From positions 27,546-91,545 of the forward strand of contig CAMYOJ010000015.1 of NCBI GenBank assembly GCA_947259985.1: a stretch of DNA of 64,000 nucleotides, written 5' to 3'. The position numbers were made by a program, and so were the translations under genes. The notes under the pieces are model-generated. The model worked only from the letters and a program-made list of their open reading frames with translations. It did not search any database and was not told where the DNA came from. The first letter of the stretch is position 1. Every line of letters begins with the position of its first letter. This DNA is from an uncultured Woeseiaceae bacterium. Lineage in GTDB: Bacteria > Pseudomonadota > Gammaproteobacteria > Steroidobacterales > Woeseiaceae. Of the stretch, positions 14,593 through 22,976 are shown one piece after another.

Positions 14593-16962
14593 ATGAAAAA
14601 AATGAGCGTTTGCCTGGCAGCCGCGCTGCTGCCCGTAGCAACCGCCGGCGCGGGGCATCCGGCCGGAGAGCAGGCCTGGTCGGATATGACTATTAGCCGC
14701 CTGCTATCCCGGATGAGCCTCGAAGAAAAAGTCATGCTGACTTCCGGCAGGGATGCGTGGAGTACGCAGCCGATCGATCGCCTGGGTATTCCCTACATCT
14801 GGATGGCCGACGGTCCCCATGGATTGAGAAGAGCACCGTCCACCGACACCTGGGGTTACGGAGACCAACTACCGGCCACCTGTTTTCCTACGGCTTCAGC
14901 TCTGTCCGCCACCTGGGACGTGGCGCTGTTGCGCGAGGTGGGAGAAGCACTTGGAGACGAGGCCAGTGCCTTGGGGGTCAACATGCTGCTCGGCCCCGGC
15001 GTCAACATCAAACGCTCCCCCCTTGGCGGCCGGAACTTCGAATACTTCTCCGAGGATCCGTACCTGTCCGGCAAGTTGGGCGCCGCCTATATTGAAGGTG
15101 TTCAGGCCCAGGGTGTTGGAACGTCGCTAAAGCACTTTGTTGCCAACAATGTGGAGACGGAGCGGATGTGGGCCAATTCCGACGTCGATGAGCGGACGCT
15201 CAACGAGATCTATATGACGCCGTTTGAAATAGCTGTCCGTGAGGCGCAACCCTGGTCGGTCATGGCCTGCTATAACCGTGTACAGGGTGTGTACGGCACC
15301 CAGTCGCCGGAAATGCTGACGGTCAAGCTGAAGGAGGAATGGGGCTTCGAGGGAATTGTCGTCTCGGACTGGGATGCAGTCATCGACAGGGTGGAAGGTA
15401 TTCGGGCGGGCATGCACCTGGAGATGCCCGGCAAGCCTGGCCACCTGACCAACCAGATGCTTATCGATGCGGTGAAGAATGGCGAACTCGAAGAAGCGCA
15501 GCTGGACCGGGTGGTACACGACATTCTCCGGGTAGTGTTAAGAGCCAACGCCGTAGCTGATTCGTCTCGCGACCAGAATCTCAACGGACACCATTCGCTT
15601 GCGCGCAGGGTCGCCTCGGAGGCTATTACGCTATTGAAGAACGATGGCGCGGTATTGCCACTAAGCGCGAACAGGTATCGCAAGATTGCCGTAATCGGCG
15701 AGTTCGCAATGAGCCCCCGCTACCAGGGCAATGGCAGCTCGGAGGTCTTACCTCCGCGGGTCGACAAGTTCATGGATATCATCGGGCAGGAGTATGGAGA
15801 CGACTTCGAGATTGAATACGCACAGGGTTACAACCTCGCCGATGATGCTGACTTCACACTGATAGACGCGGCTGCCCGCGTGGCGGCAGAGGCTGACGTC
15901 GCCGTGGTACTGGCCGGCTTGCCCCTGCATTATGAATCCGAAGGTATAGACCGCCATCACATCAACCTGCCACCCTCGCACAATCGCCTGATCGAGGCGA
16001 TAGCAGAGAGGCAGCCGAATACGGTGGTCGTGCTGACGAATGGCAGCGCCGTTGCAATGCCCTGGGTTGACGGTGTGCCGGCTATCGTCGAAGCCTGGCT
16101 GGGCGGCCAGGCGGGTGCCGGCGCCGTTGCGGACGTCGTCTTTGGCAAGGTGAATCCCTCGGGCAAACTGGCCGAGACCTTCCCGGTACGCCTGGAAGAC
16201 ACTCCGGCCTTCCTGAATTTCCCGGCCGAAGATGGTGAAGTGCTCTATGGAGAGCGCGTCTTCGTAGGCTATCGTTACTTCGACAAGCGAAAGATCGCCC
16301 CGTTGTTTCCCTTTGGCCATGGCCTTTCCTACACCGACTTTTCCTACAGCGACCTGGGAGTTTCGTCGGAGCGCCTGTCGGATAAGGATTCACTGACGGT
16401 TGCCGTCACGGTGACCAATTCGGGTGACATCGCGGGCAAGGAAGTGGTGCAGCTGTACGTGAAGGATCTGGAAGCCAGCGTGCAGCGGCCAGAGAAGGAA
16501 CTCAGGGGATTTCACAAGCTGGAGCTTGCGCCGGGTGAAAGCCGAGAAATTCGATTTGTACTCTCCGATAGGGACTTCTCCTTTTACAGCACACGACACG
16601 GGCGCTGGATCGCCGAGAGCGGCGACTACGAGCTACTCGTTGGCGCATCGTCCCGTGATATTCGCGTGCAACACGGGGTGACGCTGCAATCTACCGAGAA
16701 ACTGAACTACCGCTTCAGCGAATACAGCTTCTTCAGGGAGTTCTGGTCCAACCCGGACCTGAAGCCGCTGTTGATCGAGCTGATGCCAGAGTGGCTCGGA
16801 AGCCAGGCAGCGGATGGCCAGCCGCTCGAAGAGGCTGTGATCCAGGACTTCCTCCAGGACCAGCCCATGATCAAGTTCCCCTACTTCACGATGGGCGAGG
16901 TGAATGCGGAACAGGTCAGCGCGTTTATCGCGCGATGCAACGCTATGACTTACACGCCCTAG
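14593..16962 (+). CDS. Secreted glycoside hydrolase family 3 (beta-glucosidase-like)
   Basis: A 789-residue periplasmic or exported GH3 enzyme that would hydrolyse beta-linked glycosides with retention. A signal peptide (MKKMSVCLAAALLPVATAGA) precedes the TIM barrel; the nucleophile Asp is D259 in GIVVSDWDAV and the substrate loop GRNFEYFSEDP is intact. A second alpha/beta domain contains VVVLTNGSAVAMPW and GQAGAGAVADVVFGKVNPSGKL, and a Fn3-like domain starts near SVAVTVTNSGDIAGKEVV-type sequence (VAVTVTNSGDIAGKEVVQLY). The last 70 residues are an extra helical segment. The SD AAGGA is 9 bases upstream. Substrate cannot be read from sequence; beta-glucoside or beta-xyloside are the usual choices. 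Confidence 0.94.
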   Translation: MKKMSVCLAAALLPVATAGAGHPAGEQAWSDMTISRLLSRMSLEEKVMLTSGRDAWSTQPIDRLGIPYIWMADGPHGLRRAPSTDTWGYGDQLPATCFPTASALSATWDVALLREVGEALGDEASALGVNMLLGPGVNIKRSPLGGRNFEYFSEDPYLSGKLGAAYIEGVQAQGVGTSLKHFVANNVETERMWANSDVDERTLNEIYMTPFEIAVREAQPWSVMACYNRVQGVYGTQSPEMLTVKLKEEWGFEGIVVSDWDAVIDRVEGIRAGMHLEMPGKPGHLTNQMLIDAVKNGELEEAQLDRVVHDILRVVLRANAVADSSRDQNLNGHHSLARRVASEAITLLKNDGAVLPLSANRYRKIAVIGEFAMSPRYQGNGSSEVLPPRVDKFMDIIGQEYGDDFEIEYAQGYNLADDADFTLIDAAARVAAEADVAVVLAGLPLHYESEGIDRHHINLPPSHNRLIEAIAERQPNTVVVLTNGSAVAMPWVDGVPAIVEAWLGGQAGAGAVADVVFGKVNPSGKLAETFPVRLEDTPAFLNFPAEDGEVLYGERVFVGYRYFDKRKIAPLFPFGHGLSYTDFSYSDLGVSSERLSDKDSLTVAVTVTNSGDIAGKEVVQLYVKDLEASVQRPEKELRGFHKLELAPGESREIRFVLSDRDFSFYSTRHGRWIAESGDYELLVGASSRDIRVQHGVTLQSTEKLNYRFSEYSFFREFWSNPDLKPLLIELMPEWLGSQAADGQPLEEAVIQDFLQDQPMIKFPYFTMGEVNAEQVSAFIARCNAMTYTP

Positions 16963-16976
16963 GGCGGGCGTTCACA

Positions 16977-17000
16977 AGAAGGGGACAGTGACCCTAATTC
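16977..17000 (+). repeat. REP-like element, half copy
   Basis: The string AAGGGGACAGTGACCCTAATTC, after the GH3 stop, is the same as the arms of the palindrome at 18.9 kb except for one C-for-T change. This GGGGACAGTGACC...AATTC motif recalls the termini of REP-associated (RAYT) elements of gammaproteobacteria, from general knowledge. It is solitary here. Confidence 0.6.
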
Positions 17001-17073
17001 AACGACTACTCGATTCTCGTCAAGGAAGCCGGCCATCATCTGTCGGCTCGCGAAAGACGACACGATGCACTAA
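17001..17073 (+). pseudogene. Relic of the 3' end of a 13.9 kb-type lipoprotein gene
   Basis: GACTACTCGATTCTCGTCAAGGAAGCC aligns with the end of the 13939 gene at 24 of 28 bases; three of the four changes are silent, and both encode DYSI-(F/L)-VKEA. Both copies also reach a TAA about 70 bases later (72 versus 70), but the relic is out of frame there. The upstream part is replaced by the REP-like repeat, so it is a truncated, decayed copy. The alignment is by eye. Confidence 0.55.
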
Positions 17074-17075
17074 GA

Positions 17076-17099
17076 ACAAGGCCCCATGAGGGGCCTTGT
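17076..17099. terminator. Hairpin terminator between convergent GH3 and sulfatase genes
   Basis: ACAAGGCCCC-ATGA-GGGGCCTTGT is a perfect 10-bp stem with a 4-base loop. It lies between the 3' ends of two convergent transcripts and is followed on the minus strand by TTCTTAG, which is a weak U-rich tail. It likely ends both transcripts. Confidence 0.7.
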
Positions 17100-17129
17100 C
17101 GATATAGCACCTCTGGTCAGCACCGCGTT

Positions 17130-18722
17130 CTAATTATGCGCCGGGGTACTGATCATCTTGAGCGCGTCACCGACACTGAAGCTTGCCGGCAGCGCACGCG
17201 GCGGATATTCCTTGAACGACATGACGAACTTGCCGACGATGCCTTGAGCGGGCACGAACAGGTACGCGCGGCGGAACATCCATTCATCATAGTTCCAGCT
17301 CGCATTGGGCTGAACTGCGAACTCATAAGGATCTTCCCGCAGGTTGGTAATACGCGGGGCGCGATGTGGCTTGAATTCGCAGTCCCAGACATCGAAGCCG
17401 TTGCAGGACTGGGTCATGAACGAGATCTTCCATTTGTCATAACGGAACGCAGCGTAATCGCCGTCATCGGTTATGTAGTGGAACTCTCTACGTGCACCCG
17501 GCCCCCTACCCGCCAGCAATTCCGTCTGGTCATAGCTGTCCAGGTGGACTTTGTAGGTCTTGCGCCCGGCCTTGTGACCCTTCAGCAGCTTTTCCTTGAT
17601 ACCGGGTTCGCCAGCCGCCGTGAGAAATGTCGGGAACCAATCGCTATGGTGAAAAATATCGTTGATCACTGTGCCAGCCTTGACGGTACCCGGCCAACGC
17701 ACCATGGCGGGAACTCGAACACCGGCCTCCCAGGTCGTCGCTTTCTCGCCCTGGAACGGTGAAGTCGCCCCGTCAGGCCAGCTGAACTTCATGGCGCCGT
17801 TATCGGACGTGAAAACGACGATCGTGTTGTCATCCACGCCGAGATCCTCGAGCTCTTTCAACAAGGCTCCGACCGTATCGTCCAGCTCGGTCATGGCAGC
17901 CCCCATGAGCCCCTTCTCGGGAATCATGTCAGCATATTTCTTCCGCAGATGGGTGAAGGCATGCGTACGCGTGGTGTTGTGCCAGACGAAGAAGGGCTTG
18001 TCGTCCTTGACGGCTCGCCGCATGAAATCGATCGACTGAGCAAGGGTCTCGTCGTCATAGGTCTTCATGCGCTCGATGGTCATCTTGCCGCGATCCTCGA
18101 TCCTCTGCTTGCCGACGACACCCCATCGTGGGTGTTCAGTCTTGTCGACCTTGTCTGTCGCCCAGGTATAGATCACGTTGCGCGGCCCGAATTTCGCGAA
18201 GAACTCGGGGTTCTTCGGGTAATCGACGTTCTCGGGCTCCTCTAACGCATTGAGATGGTAAAGCACACCCGAGTACTCATCGAACCCGTGCACGGTGGGC
18301 AGATACTCATTGCGGTCGCCGAGATGGTTCTTGCCAAACTGTCCGGAGGTGTAACCCAGGGGCTTCAGCAGCTCCGCGATCGTCGGGTCTTCAGAGCTGA
18401 TACCCGACTTGGCCCCTGGCATGCCCACTTTAGTCAGACCGACGCGGAAGGGGCTCTGGCCCGTGATGAAGGTCGAGCGGCCTGCCGTGCAGCTCTGCTC
18501 GCCATAATAATCCGTGAACATTGCTCCTTCGTCGGCGATCCTGTCGATATTCGGCGTCTGGTAGCCCATCAGCCCATGGCTGTAGGCGCTGATGTTCGTT
18601 ATGCCGACATCGTCGCCCATTATCACAAGAATATTGGGTCTATCCTGTGCGTGCGCTGCGCCGGCGGATAAACAGAGCGCGCCCAGCAGTAGCGTAAAGA
18701 TAGATTTGATCAGGTATTTCAT
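17130..18722 (-). CDS. Secreted type I sulfatase (arylsulfatase family)
   Basis: A 530-residue sulfatase. The ORF track start is 23 codons too far upstream; the ATG at 18722 gives a clean signal peptide (MKYLIKSIFTLLLGALCLSAGAAHAQ). The catalytic motif C-T-A-G-R begins at Cys78, which must be oxidised to formylglycine by a sulfatase-maturating enzyme, and the metal site residues DD follow RPNILVIMGDD. Conserved HNTTRTHAFTH and SDNGAMKFSWPDG blocks are present. An FGE or anSME gene is not in this window. It converges on the GH3 gene, and REP-like sequences bracket it. Target sulfate esters are unknown. Confidence 0.95.
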   Translation of the reverse strand: MKYLIKSIFTLLLGALCLSAGAAHAQDRPNILVIMGDDVGITNISAYSHGLMGYQTPNIDRIADEGAMFTDYYGEQSCTAGRSTFITGQSPFRVGLTKVGMPGAKSGISSEDPTIAELLKPLGYTSGQFGKNHLGDRNEYLPTVHGFDEYSGVLYHLNALEEPENVDYPKNPEFFAKFGPRNVIYTWATDKVDKTEHPRWGVVGKQRIEDRGKMTIERMKTYDDETLAQSIDFMRRAVKDDKPFFVWHNTTRTHAFTHLRKKYADMIPEKGLMGAAMTELDDTVGALLKELEDLGVDDNTIVVFTSDNGAMKFSWPDGATSPFQGEKATTWEAGVRVPAMVRWPGTVKAGTVINDIFHHSDWFPTFLTAAGEPGIKEKLLKGHKAGRKTYKVHLDSYDQTELLAGRGPGARREFHYITDDGDYAAFRYDKWKISFMTQSCNGFDVWDCEFKPHRAPRITNLREDPYEFAVQPNASWNYDEWMFRRAYLFVPAQGIVGKFVMSFKEYPPRALPASFSVGDALKMISTPAHN

Positions 18723-18894
18723 GGATTTACTCCTCCTCGGCCGGCCCGTGAAACGCCTGCGCCTCAATATCGCCCAAAGTACTGCAGCCATTGAAAACGG
18801 CTACCGTACTCAGTGTATGGTCCCGGAGCAAGCCTTCAGGCTATTCCGTGCCACCGGACTGCCGGCATGTACCTATGGAACAGGGGGGGGAAAC

Positions 18895-18917
18895 AAGGGG
18901 GACAGTGACCTTCTAAT
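18895..18917 (+). repeat. REP-like element, direct copy
   Basis: AAGGGGGACAGTGACCTTCTAAT. It is a direct copy of the left arm of the following palindrome up to its last 6 bases. It lies 5' of the sulfatase gene and next to tRNA-Ser. Confidence 0.6.
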
Positions 18918-18920
18918 AGG

Positions 18921-18961
18921 GGGACAGTGACCTTAATTCAGCGAATTAAGGTCACTGTCCC
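18921..18961. repeat. REP-like perfect palindrome
   Basis: Arms of 19 bases, GGGACAGTGACCTTAATTC and its exact reverse complement, around a 3-base loop (AGC). It ends 12 bases from the 3' end of tRNA-Ser, so it may stop its transcription, but the sequence match with the copies at 16977 and 18895 marks it as a dispersed element, not a local terminator. It recalls the ends of RAYT transposon-like elements. Confidence 0.75.
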
Positions 18962-18972
18962 TTTCTTGTTAC

Positions 18973-19063
<91 letters not shown>

Positions 19064-19085
19064 GAATTTTATTGATCGTGTCTTT

Positions 19086-19349
19086 CTAGCTATCCGTCAG
19101 CACCGACGGCGGCAACTCGATGCAGCGCGAGCCCTCCGGACGCACCGGTGCATTTTCAGGCTTTGGTATCGGCATCTCGACAAATTCGTTGAGCGGATCC
19201 AGCCCCTCGGGAGGCTCCACCCGCTTCCCGGCCGTCACTTCCTGGTACCGCTGTGACTCGTCACACTTGTAGCTGAGGTTTTTGTTCCCGAAACAGGCCG
19301 ACAGGCCGCAAAGCATCGCTACGACGATAAGAAACCGCTTAATCATCAT
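19086..19349 (-). CDS. Small lipoprotein in the bamC position (BamC N-terminus-like)
   Basis: An 87-residue lipoprotein with lipobox LSAC (Cys19) and no folded domain evident. The mature part, DESQRYQEVTAGKRVEPPEGLDPLNEF followed by VEMPIPKPE, has the Y-x(n)-L/V-x-x-P-x-GL-x(n)-IP rhythm of the unstructured N-terminal segment of BamC, the part that binds BamD. The gene overlaps dapA by 4 bases (ATGA), the place of bamC in E. coli. Full BamC has two helix-grip domains (over 330 residues), which are absent. I infer a reduced BamC-like protein; a lipoprotein of another family cannot be excluded. Confidence 0.6.
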   Translation of the reverse strand: MMIKRFLIVVAMLCGLSACFGNKNLSYKCDESQRYQEVTAGKRVEPPEGLDPLNEFVEMPIPKPENAPVRPEGSRCIELPPSVLTDS

Positions 19350-20236
19350 TCATTGTCCTTCACGGCAACGCCCACTGCGCGCATCGCCGAACGCATTTCT
19401 TCATGGTATCGCTCTGAATACGGCGTCAGCGGTAGTCGAATGTACGGGGCCATCAGGCCCATTTCGCTAACCGCCCATTTTACCGGAATCGGGTTCGACT
19501 CCACGAACAGGGCTTTGTTGAGCCTTTGCAGGTCGTCGTCAAGTGCCCTGGCCGCGTCTTTTTCACCTGACGATGCGAGCTGGCAGAGCCGCGCAACCTG
19601 CGCCGGCGCCACATTGCCGCTCACGGTCACCACACCGTGACCGCCCTGCTCTATAAACGGCCGCAGCGTAAAATCGTCGCCGCTGTATAGCATAAAATCT
19701 TCATCGACGAGCGCCTGAATCGCTTTCAGGCGCTCAATGTCGCCCGTGGCTTCCTTGATACCGAATATATTCTGATGCTGCGCCAGCCTGGCCACCGTCT
19801 CGGGCAACATGTCGGCCACTGTGCGCCCCGGAACGTTGTACATCATGACGGGCTTGTCGACCGTATCCGCAACCGCCGTGAAGTGCTGAAACAGGCCTTC
19901 CTGCGTCGGCTTGTTGTAATAAGGCACAACCACGAGATAGGCAGCGATACCCGGGTCGGCGACGGCCAAAGACAGCTCAATGGTCTGTGCCGTCGAGTTC
20001 GATCCCGTACCCGCGATGATCGGCAGTCGTCCGGCGGCGATTTCTATGGCCCTGCCGATGAGTTCGATGTGCTCGGAACGCTTTAGCGTGGCCGACTCAC
20101 CCGTCGTACCGGCAATCACCAGCCCATTGCTGCCATGCTCGACATGGAAGTCGATCAGCCGCTTGAGACTCGTGTAATCGACCCGATTATTGCCATCGAA
20201 TGGCGTCACGAGAGCGACCAGGCTGCCCTTGAACAC
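19346..20236 (-). CDS. dapA: 4-hydroxy-tetrahydrodipicolinate synthase
   Basis: Condenses aspartate semialdehyde with pyruvate, the first step of lysine and diaminopimelate synthesis. The Schiff-base lysine is in FGIKEATGD, the Thr-Thr pair in AGTTGESATL, and the Tyr in MYNVPGRT. I use a GTG at 20236 (start FKGSLVALVTPF, 296 residues), which matches the usual N-terminus, in place of the TTG six codons upstream in the ORF track. The downstream small lipoprotein overlaps by 4 bases. The divergent gcvR gene starts about 150 bases away. This repeats the dapA-gcvR-bcp order of E. coli. Confidence 0.95.
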   Translation of the reverse strand: MFKGSLVALVTPFDGNNRVDYTSLKRLIDFHVEHGSNGLVIAGTTGESATLKRSEHIELIGRAIEIAAGRLPIIAGTGSNSTAQTIELSLAVADPGIAAYLVVVPYYNKPTQEGLFQHFTAVADTVDKPVMMYNVPGRTVADMLPETVARLAQHQNIFGIKEATGDIERLKAIQALVDEDFMLYSGDDFTLRPFIEQGGHGVVTVSGNVAPAQVARLCQLASSGEKDAARALDDDLQRLNKALFVESNPIPVKWAVSEMGLMAPYIRLPLTPYSERYHEEMRSAMRAVGVAVKDNE

Positions 20237-20370
20237 AAATGTATCTCGCCACAAATAAGGCGGCGATGTTACTGTTCATGTCCGGTGCTGGCAAGAACTG
20301 CGGGTCAATCAGACAATCCTCTGATTAAGCGCTGTCTCAAAAGCGCCTCATACACCGAATTTCATTAAAG

Positions 20371-20376
20371 TAGAAT
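20371..20376 (+). promoter_or_regulatory. Possible -10 element for gcvR, very short leader
   Basis: TAGAAT ends 8 bases before the gcvR ATG. If used it would give an almost leaderless transcript. No good -35 is seen at 16-18 bases, so this is weak. Confidence 0.25.
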
Positions 20377-20384
20377 AGAGTAAA

Positions 20385-20915
20385 ATGTCACAACTTATTG
20401 TTATTTCAGCGGTTGGAACCGACCGAACAGGCGTGGTCCAGGATCTGAGCAAGGTCATCCTGTCCTGCGGCGGCAATATCGAGGAAAGCCGCATGACAAC
20501 GCTGGGGTCGGAATTCGCGATGTTGCTGCTCGTGTCCGGCAACTGGCATACGCTGAGCCGACTCGAACAAGGCCTGGATAAGCTCTGCAAAGATGACAAG
20601 CTCACAGTGTCGATTCGCAAGACGGATGCCAAGCCGCCCGAGGAAGATCGCATGCCCTACGCGGTCGATGTGGTCGCCCTCGACCAGCAGGGCATTGTTT
20701 ATAACCTCGCCGATTTCTTCTCCTCGCGCGATATCGAGATCGCTGACGTCGCAACCCGCAGCTACGCGGCGGCGCATACCGGTGCGCCGATGTTCGCCGT
20801 GCAAATGGCCGTGAACGTGCCATCGTCGATACACATCGCGCAGCTACGTGAGGAATTCCTCGAGGTTTGCGACCGTCTCAATCTCGACGCCATCATCGAA
20901 CCGGTCAAAGGCTGA
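20385..20915 (+). CDS. gcvR: Glycine cleavage system transcriptional repressor, ACT-domain protein
   Basis: A 176-residue protein of two ACT domains. Domain 1 opens VISAVGTDRTGVVQDLSKVI and carries GGNIEESRMT; domain 2 opens YAVDVVALDQQGIVYNLADFFSSRDI and ends with the helix LREEFLEVCDRLNLD. In E. coli GcvR binds GcvA and glycine and represses the gcv operon. Here no gcv genes are in the window; the name rests on the dapA-gcvR-bcp gene order and the domain layout. A general glycine or serine-sensing ACT regulator is the alternative. Confidence 0.87.
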   Translation: MSQLIVISAVGTDRTGVVQDLSKVILSCGGNIEESRMTTLGSEFAMLLLVSGNWHTLSRLEQGLDKLCKDDKLTVSIRKTDAKPPEEDRMPYAVDVVALDQQGIVYNLADFFSSRDIEIADVATRSYAAAHTGAPMFAVQMAVNVPSSIHIAQLREEFLEVCDRLNLDAIIEPVKG

Positions 20916-20934
20916 GAACTGACAGGAGCCAAGT

Positions 20935-21402
20935 TTGAGCGCACCAGCAATGAATCGCGTCGTCGCTGATTTCAAGGCCGACGCCACCCGTAACAAGACG
21001 ATCCGGCTCAAAGACCTGCGCGGCCAGAATGTCGTGCTGTACTTCTACCCGAAGGACAGTACGCCCGGCTGCACGACAGAGGGACGCGATTTCAGCGAGC
21101 TGCACGCGCGATTCCGGCGCCAGAATACCGTCATTTTCGGTATATCGAGGGACAGCCTTGCGTCGCACGAGAAGTTCAGGGACAAACAGGGCTTCAAGTT
21201 CGACCTGATCTCCGATCCTGACGAAAAGTTATGTAAGAAATTCGACGTCATCCACGAGAAGACGCTTTACGGTAGGAAGTTCATGGGTGTCGTGCGCAGT
21301 ACCTTCCTTATCGATGCCGACGGCAAGCTGCGCAAGGAATGGCGCAAGCTCAAGGTCAAGGGCCACGCCGAGGAAGTACTCGAAGCCGTGAAGGCGCTGT
21401 AA
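20935..21402 (+). CDS. bcp: Thioredoxin-dependent peroxiredoxin (Bcp/PrxQ family)
   Basis: A 155-residue thiol peroxidase that reduces peroxides in the cytoplasm. The peroxidatic cysteine lies in YPKDSTPGCTTEGRDF. The resolving cysteine usually 5 residues later (GCTxxxC) is missing: the residues are T-T-E-G-R. Another cysteine occurs near residue 100 (DEKLCKKF), which may resolve instead, or the enzyme is of 1-Cys type. The start is a TTG 9 bases after an AGGAG. It follows gcvR as in E. coli. Confidence 0.92.
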   Translation: MSAPAMNRVVADFKADATRNKTIRLKDLRGQNVVLYFYPKDSTPGCTTEGRDFSELHARFRRQNTVIFGISRDSLASHEKFRDKQGFKFDLISDPDEKLCKKFDVIHEKTLYGRKFMGVVRSTFLIDADGKLRKEWRKLKVKGHAEEVLEAVKAL

Positions 21403-21470
21403 TCCGGGGAACACCTCGGCAGGCACGGGGTCCGAGAGTCAGGGACACTGTAAAATTGAGCCAGGAACGA

Positions 21471-22973
21471 ATGAACTCAAATATCATCACAGGCGCCTCG
21501 ATTGCGCTGTTGCTCGCCTCGCTGGTGTTTATCAGCGGCGCCGGCGCGGATGATATTGATCTCCCGGACATGGGCAGCCCTGCCGACGCCATTCTGTCCA
21601 AGAATGCGGAAAAGCAGTTTGGCCGCGCAATCATGCGGGATATCCGGCGCAGCGGCCAGGTCGTCGAAGACCCGCTGGTGACCGAGTATCTGAACGAGAT
21701 CGGCAGCCGCATAGTGGCGCAGACCAACGACGGTGACCACGACTTCACGTTTTTTGCGGTCAAGGACGGGCGCATAAACGCCTTTGCCCTGCCCGGCGGC
21801 TACATCGGCGTGCACACGGGCCTGCTCGAGGCGACTCGCAGTGAGGACGAACTGGCGGGCGTTATCGCGCACGAAGTTGCGCACGTTACGCAGCGCCATA
21901 TCGCGCGCGCCATTCATGCGAATTCACGCCAGAGTATCCTGACGACGGCCATGATGCTCGGAGCAATCATCGTGGCCGCGGCAGGCGGTAGTTCGGACGC
22001 CGCCCAGGGTGCCATGGCGGTTGCGCAGGGCGCTGCAGTGCAGCAACAGATCAATTTCACACGCAGCAACGAGTATGAGGCGGATCGTGTCGGCATTGCG
22101 GCACTGGCCGACGCCGGATTCGATCCCTATGGGATGGCCTCGTTTTTCGAAGTCATGTCCCGACAGACGACGACAAGTCCTGAGATGCGCGCGCCCGAGT
22201 TTTTGCGAACTCACCCAGTGACGACGGCGCGAATCGCCGAGTCGCGCAACCGGGCAAGATCCTATCCGCCGATCCGCAGCGACGATTCGACGAGCTACGG
22301 TATTGCACGCATGCGCGTGCTTGTAGACCGGTACGATACGTCGAAAGAGGCTGTCGCCTATTTCGAAAAACGCCCCTACGAGAACCAGAATGATATTGAG
22401 CGCTATGGCCGTGCCGTCGCCTACCAGCGCGCCGGTCGCTATTGGGAGGCGCTGGACATCTTCCGCGACCTGCTCGACAAGGATAAGTCCGTCATCGCCT
22501 ATCACATCGGCCTTGGGCAGACGCTGGTAGCCCTCGATCAACCGCGTGACGCCATCAACGCCTACGAACGCGCGATCGGCCTGTTCCCGCGAAACGTGCC
22601 TCTTGTCCTGGATTACGGTGAGCAACTGCTACAATTAGGACAGGCAACAAAGGCGCACACGATGCTGCTGGACCTGATGAACAACGTGCCACCGACGCCG
22701 GAGCAGGTGCGCCTGATTGCCCGGGCTGCGAACATGGCCGGCGAAGACGCCGAGTCGCTCTATTACCTGTCCGAATATCGCCTGATGATAGGCGACCTGA
22801 CCGGGGGCATCGGCTACCTGCAGCAGGCGCTGCGTTTGCCTGAACTCAACGAAATTCAGCGCATTCGCTTTGAAGCGCGCATCAATCTCATCCGCGAGTT
22901 CATGACAGAAGAACAGCTGAAGCGCATGCAGCGCGACGAACCGGTCGGCGTATCGGCCCGGAGAGCGCAATAG
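21471..22973 (+). CDS. bepA: BepA-like M48 metalloprotease with TPR domain
   Basis: A 500-residue periplasmic protein that in E. coli monitors LptD assembly and degrades stalled outer-membrane proteins. The ORF track start is too early; the ATG at 21471 has AGGAA upstream and gives a signal peptide (MNSNIITGASIALLLASLVFISGAGA). The zinc motif is AGVIAHEVAHVTQ (HExxH) with the downstream glutamate in SNEYEADRVG. The C-terminal half consists of TPR-like helices. It lies directly upstream of mlaA, so outer-membrane quality functions are grouped. Confidence 0.9.
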   Translation: MNSNIITGASIALLLASLVFISGAGADDIDLPDMGSPADAILSKNAEKQFGRAIMRDIRRSGQVVEDPLVTEYLNEIGSRIVAQTNDGDHDFTFFAVKDGRINAFALPGGYIGVHTGLLEATRSEDELAGVIAHEVAHVTQRHIARAIHANSRQSILTTAMMLGAIIVAAAGGSSDAAQGAMAVAQGAAVQQQINFTRSNEYEADRVGIAALADAGFDPYGMASFFEVMSRQTTTSPEMRAPEFLRTHPVTTARIAESRNRARSYPPIRSDDSTSYGIARMRVLVDRYDTSKEAVAYFEKRPYENQNDIERYGRAVAYQRAGRYWEALDIFRDLLDKDKSVIAYHIGLGQTLVALDQPRDAINAYERAIGLFPRNVPLVLDYGEQLLQLGQATKAHTMLLDLMNNVPPTPEQVRLIARAANMAGEDAESLYYLSEYRLMIGDLTGGIGYLQQALRLPELNEIQRIRFEARINLIREFMTEEQLKRMQRDEPVGVSARRAQ

Positions 22974-22976
22974 ATC

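Noticed and set aside
14176-14658. 160-residue ORF antisense to the 13.9 kb lipoprotein
   Set aside because: No start signal or motif; complement of a gene with lipobox and operon coupling.
20255-20384. Lysine or glycine riboswitch before dapA or gcvR
   Set aside because: The 130-base gap has no recognisable core motif or pairing of either riboswitch.
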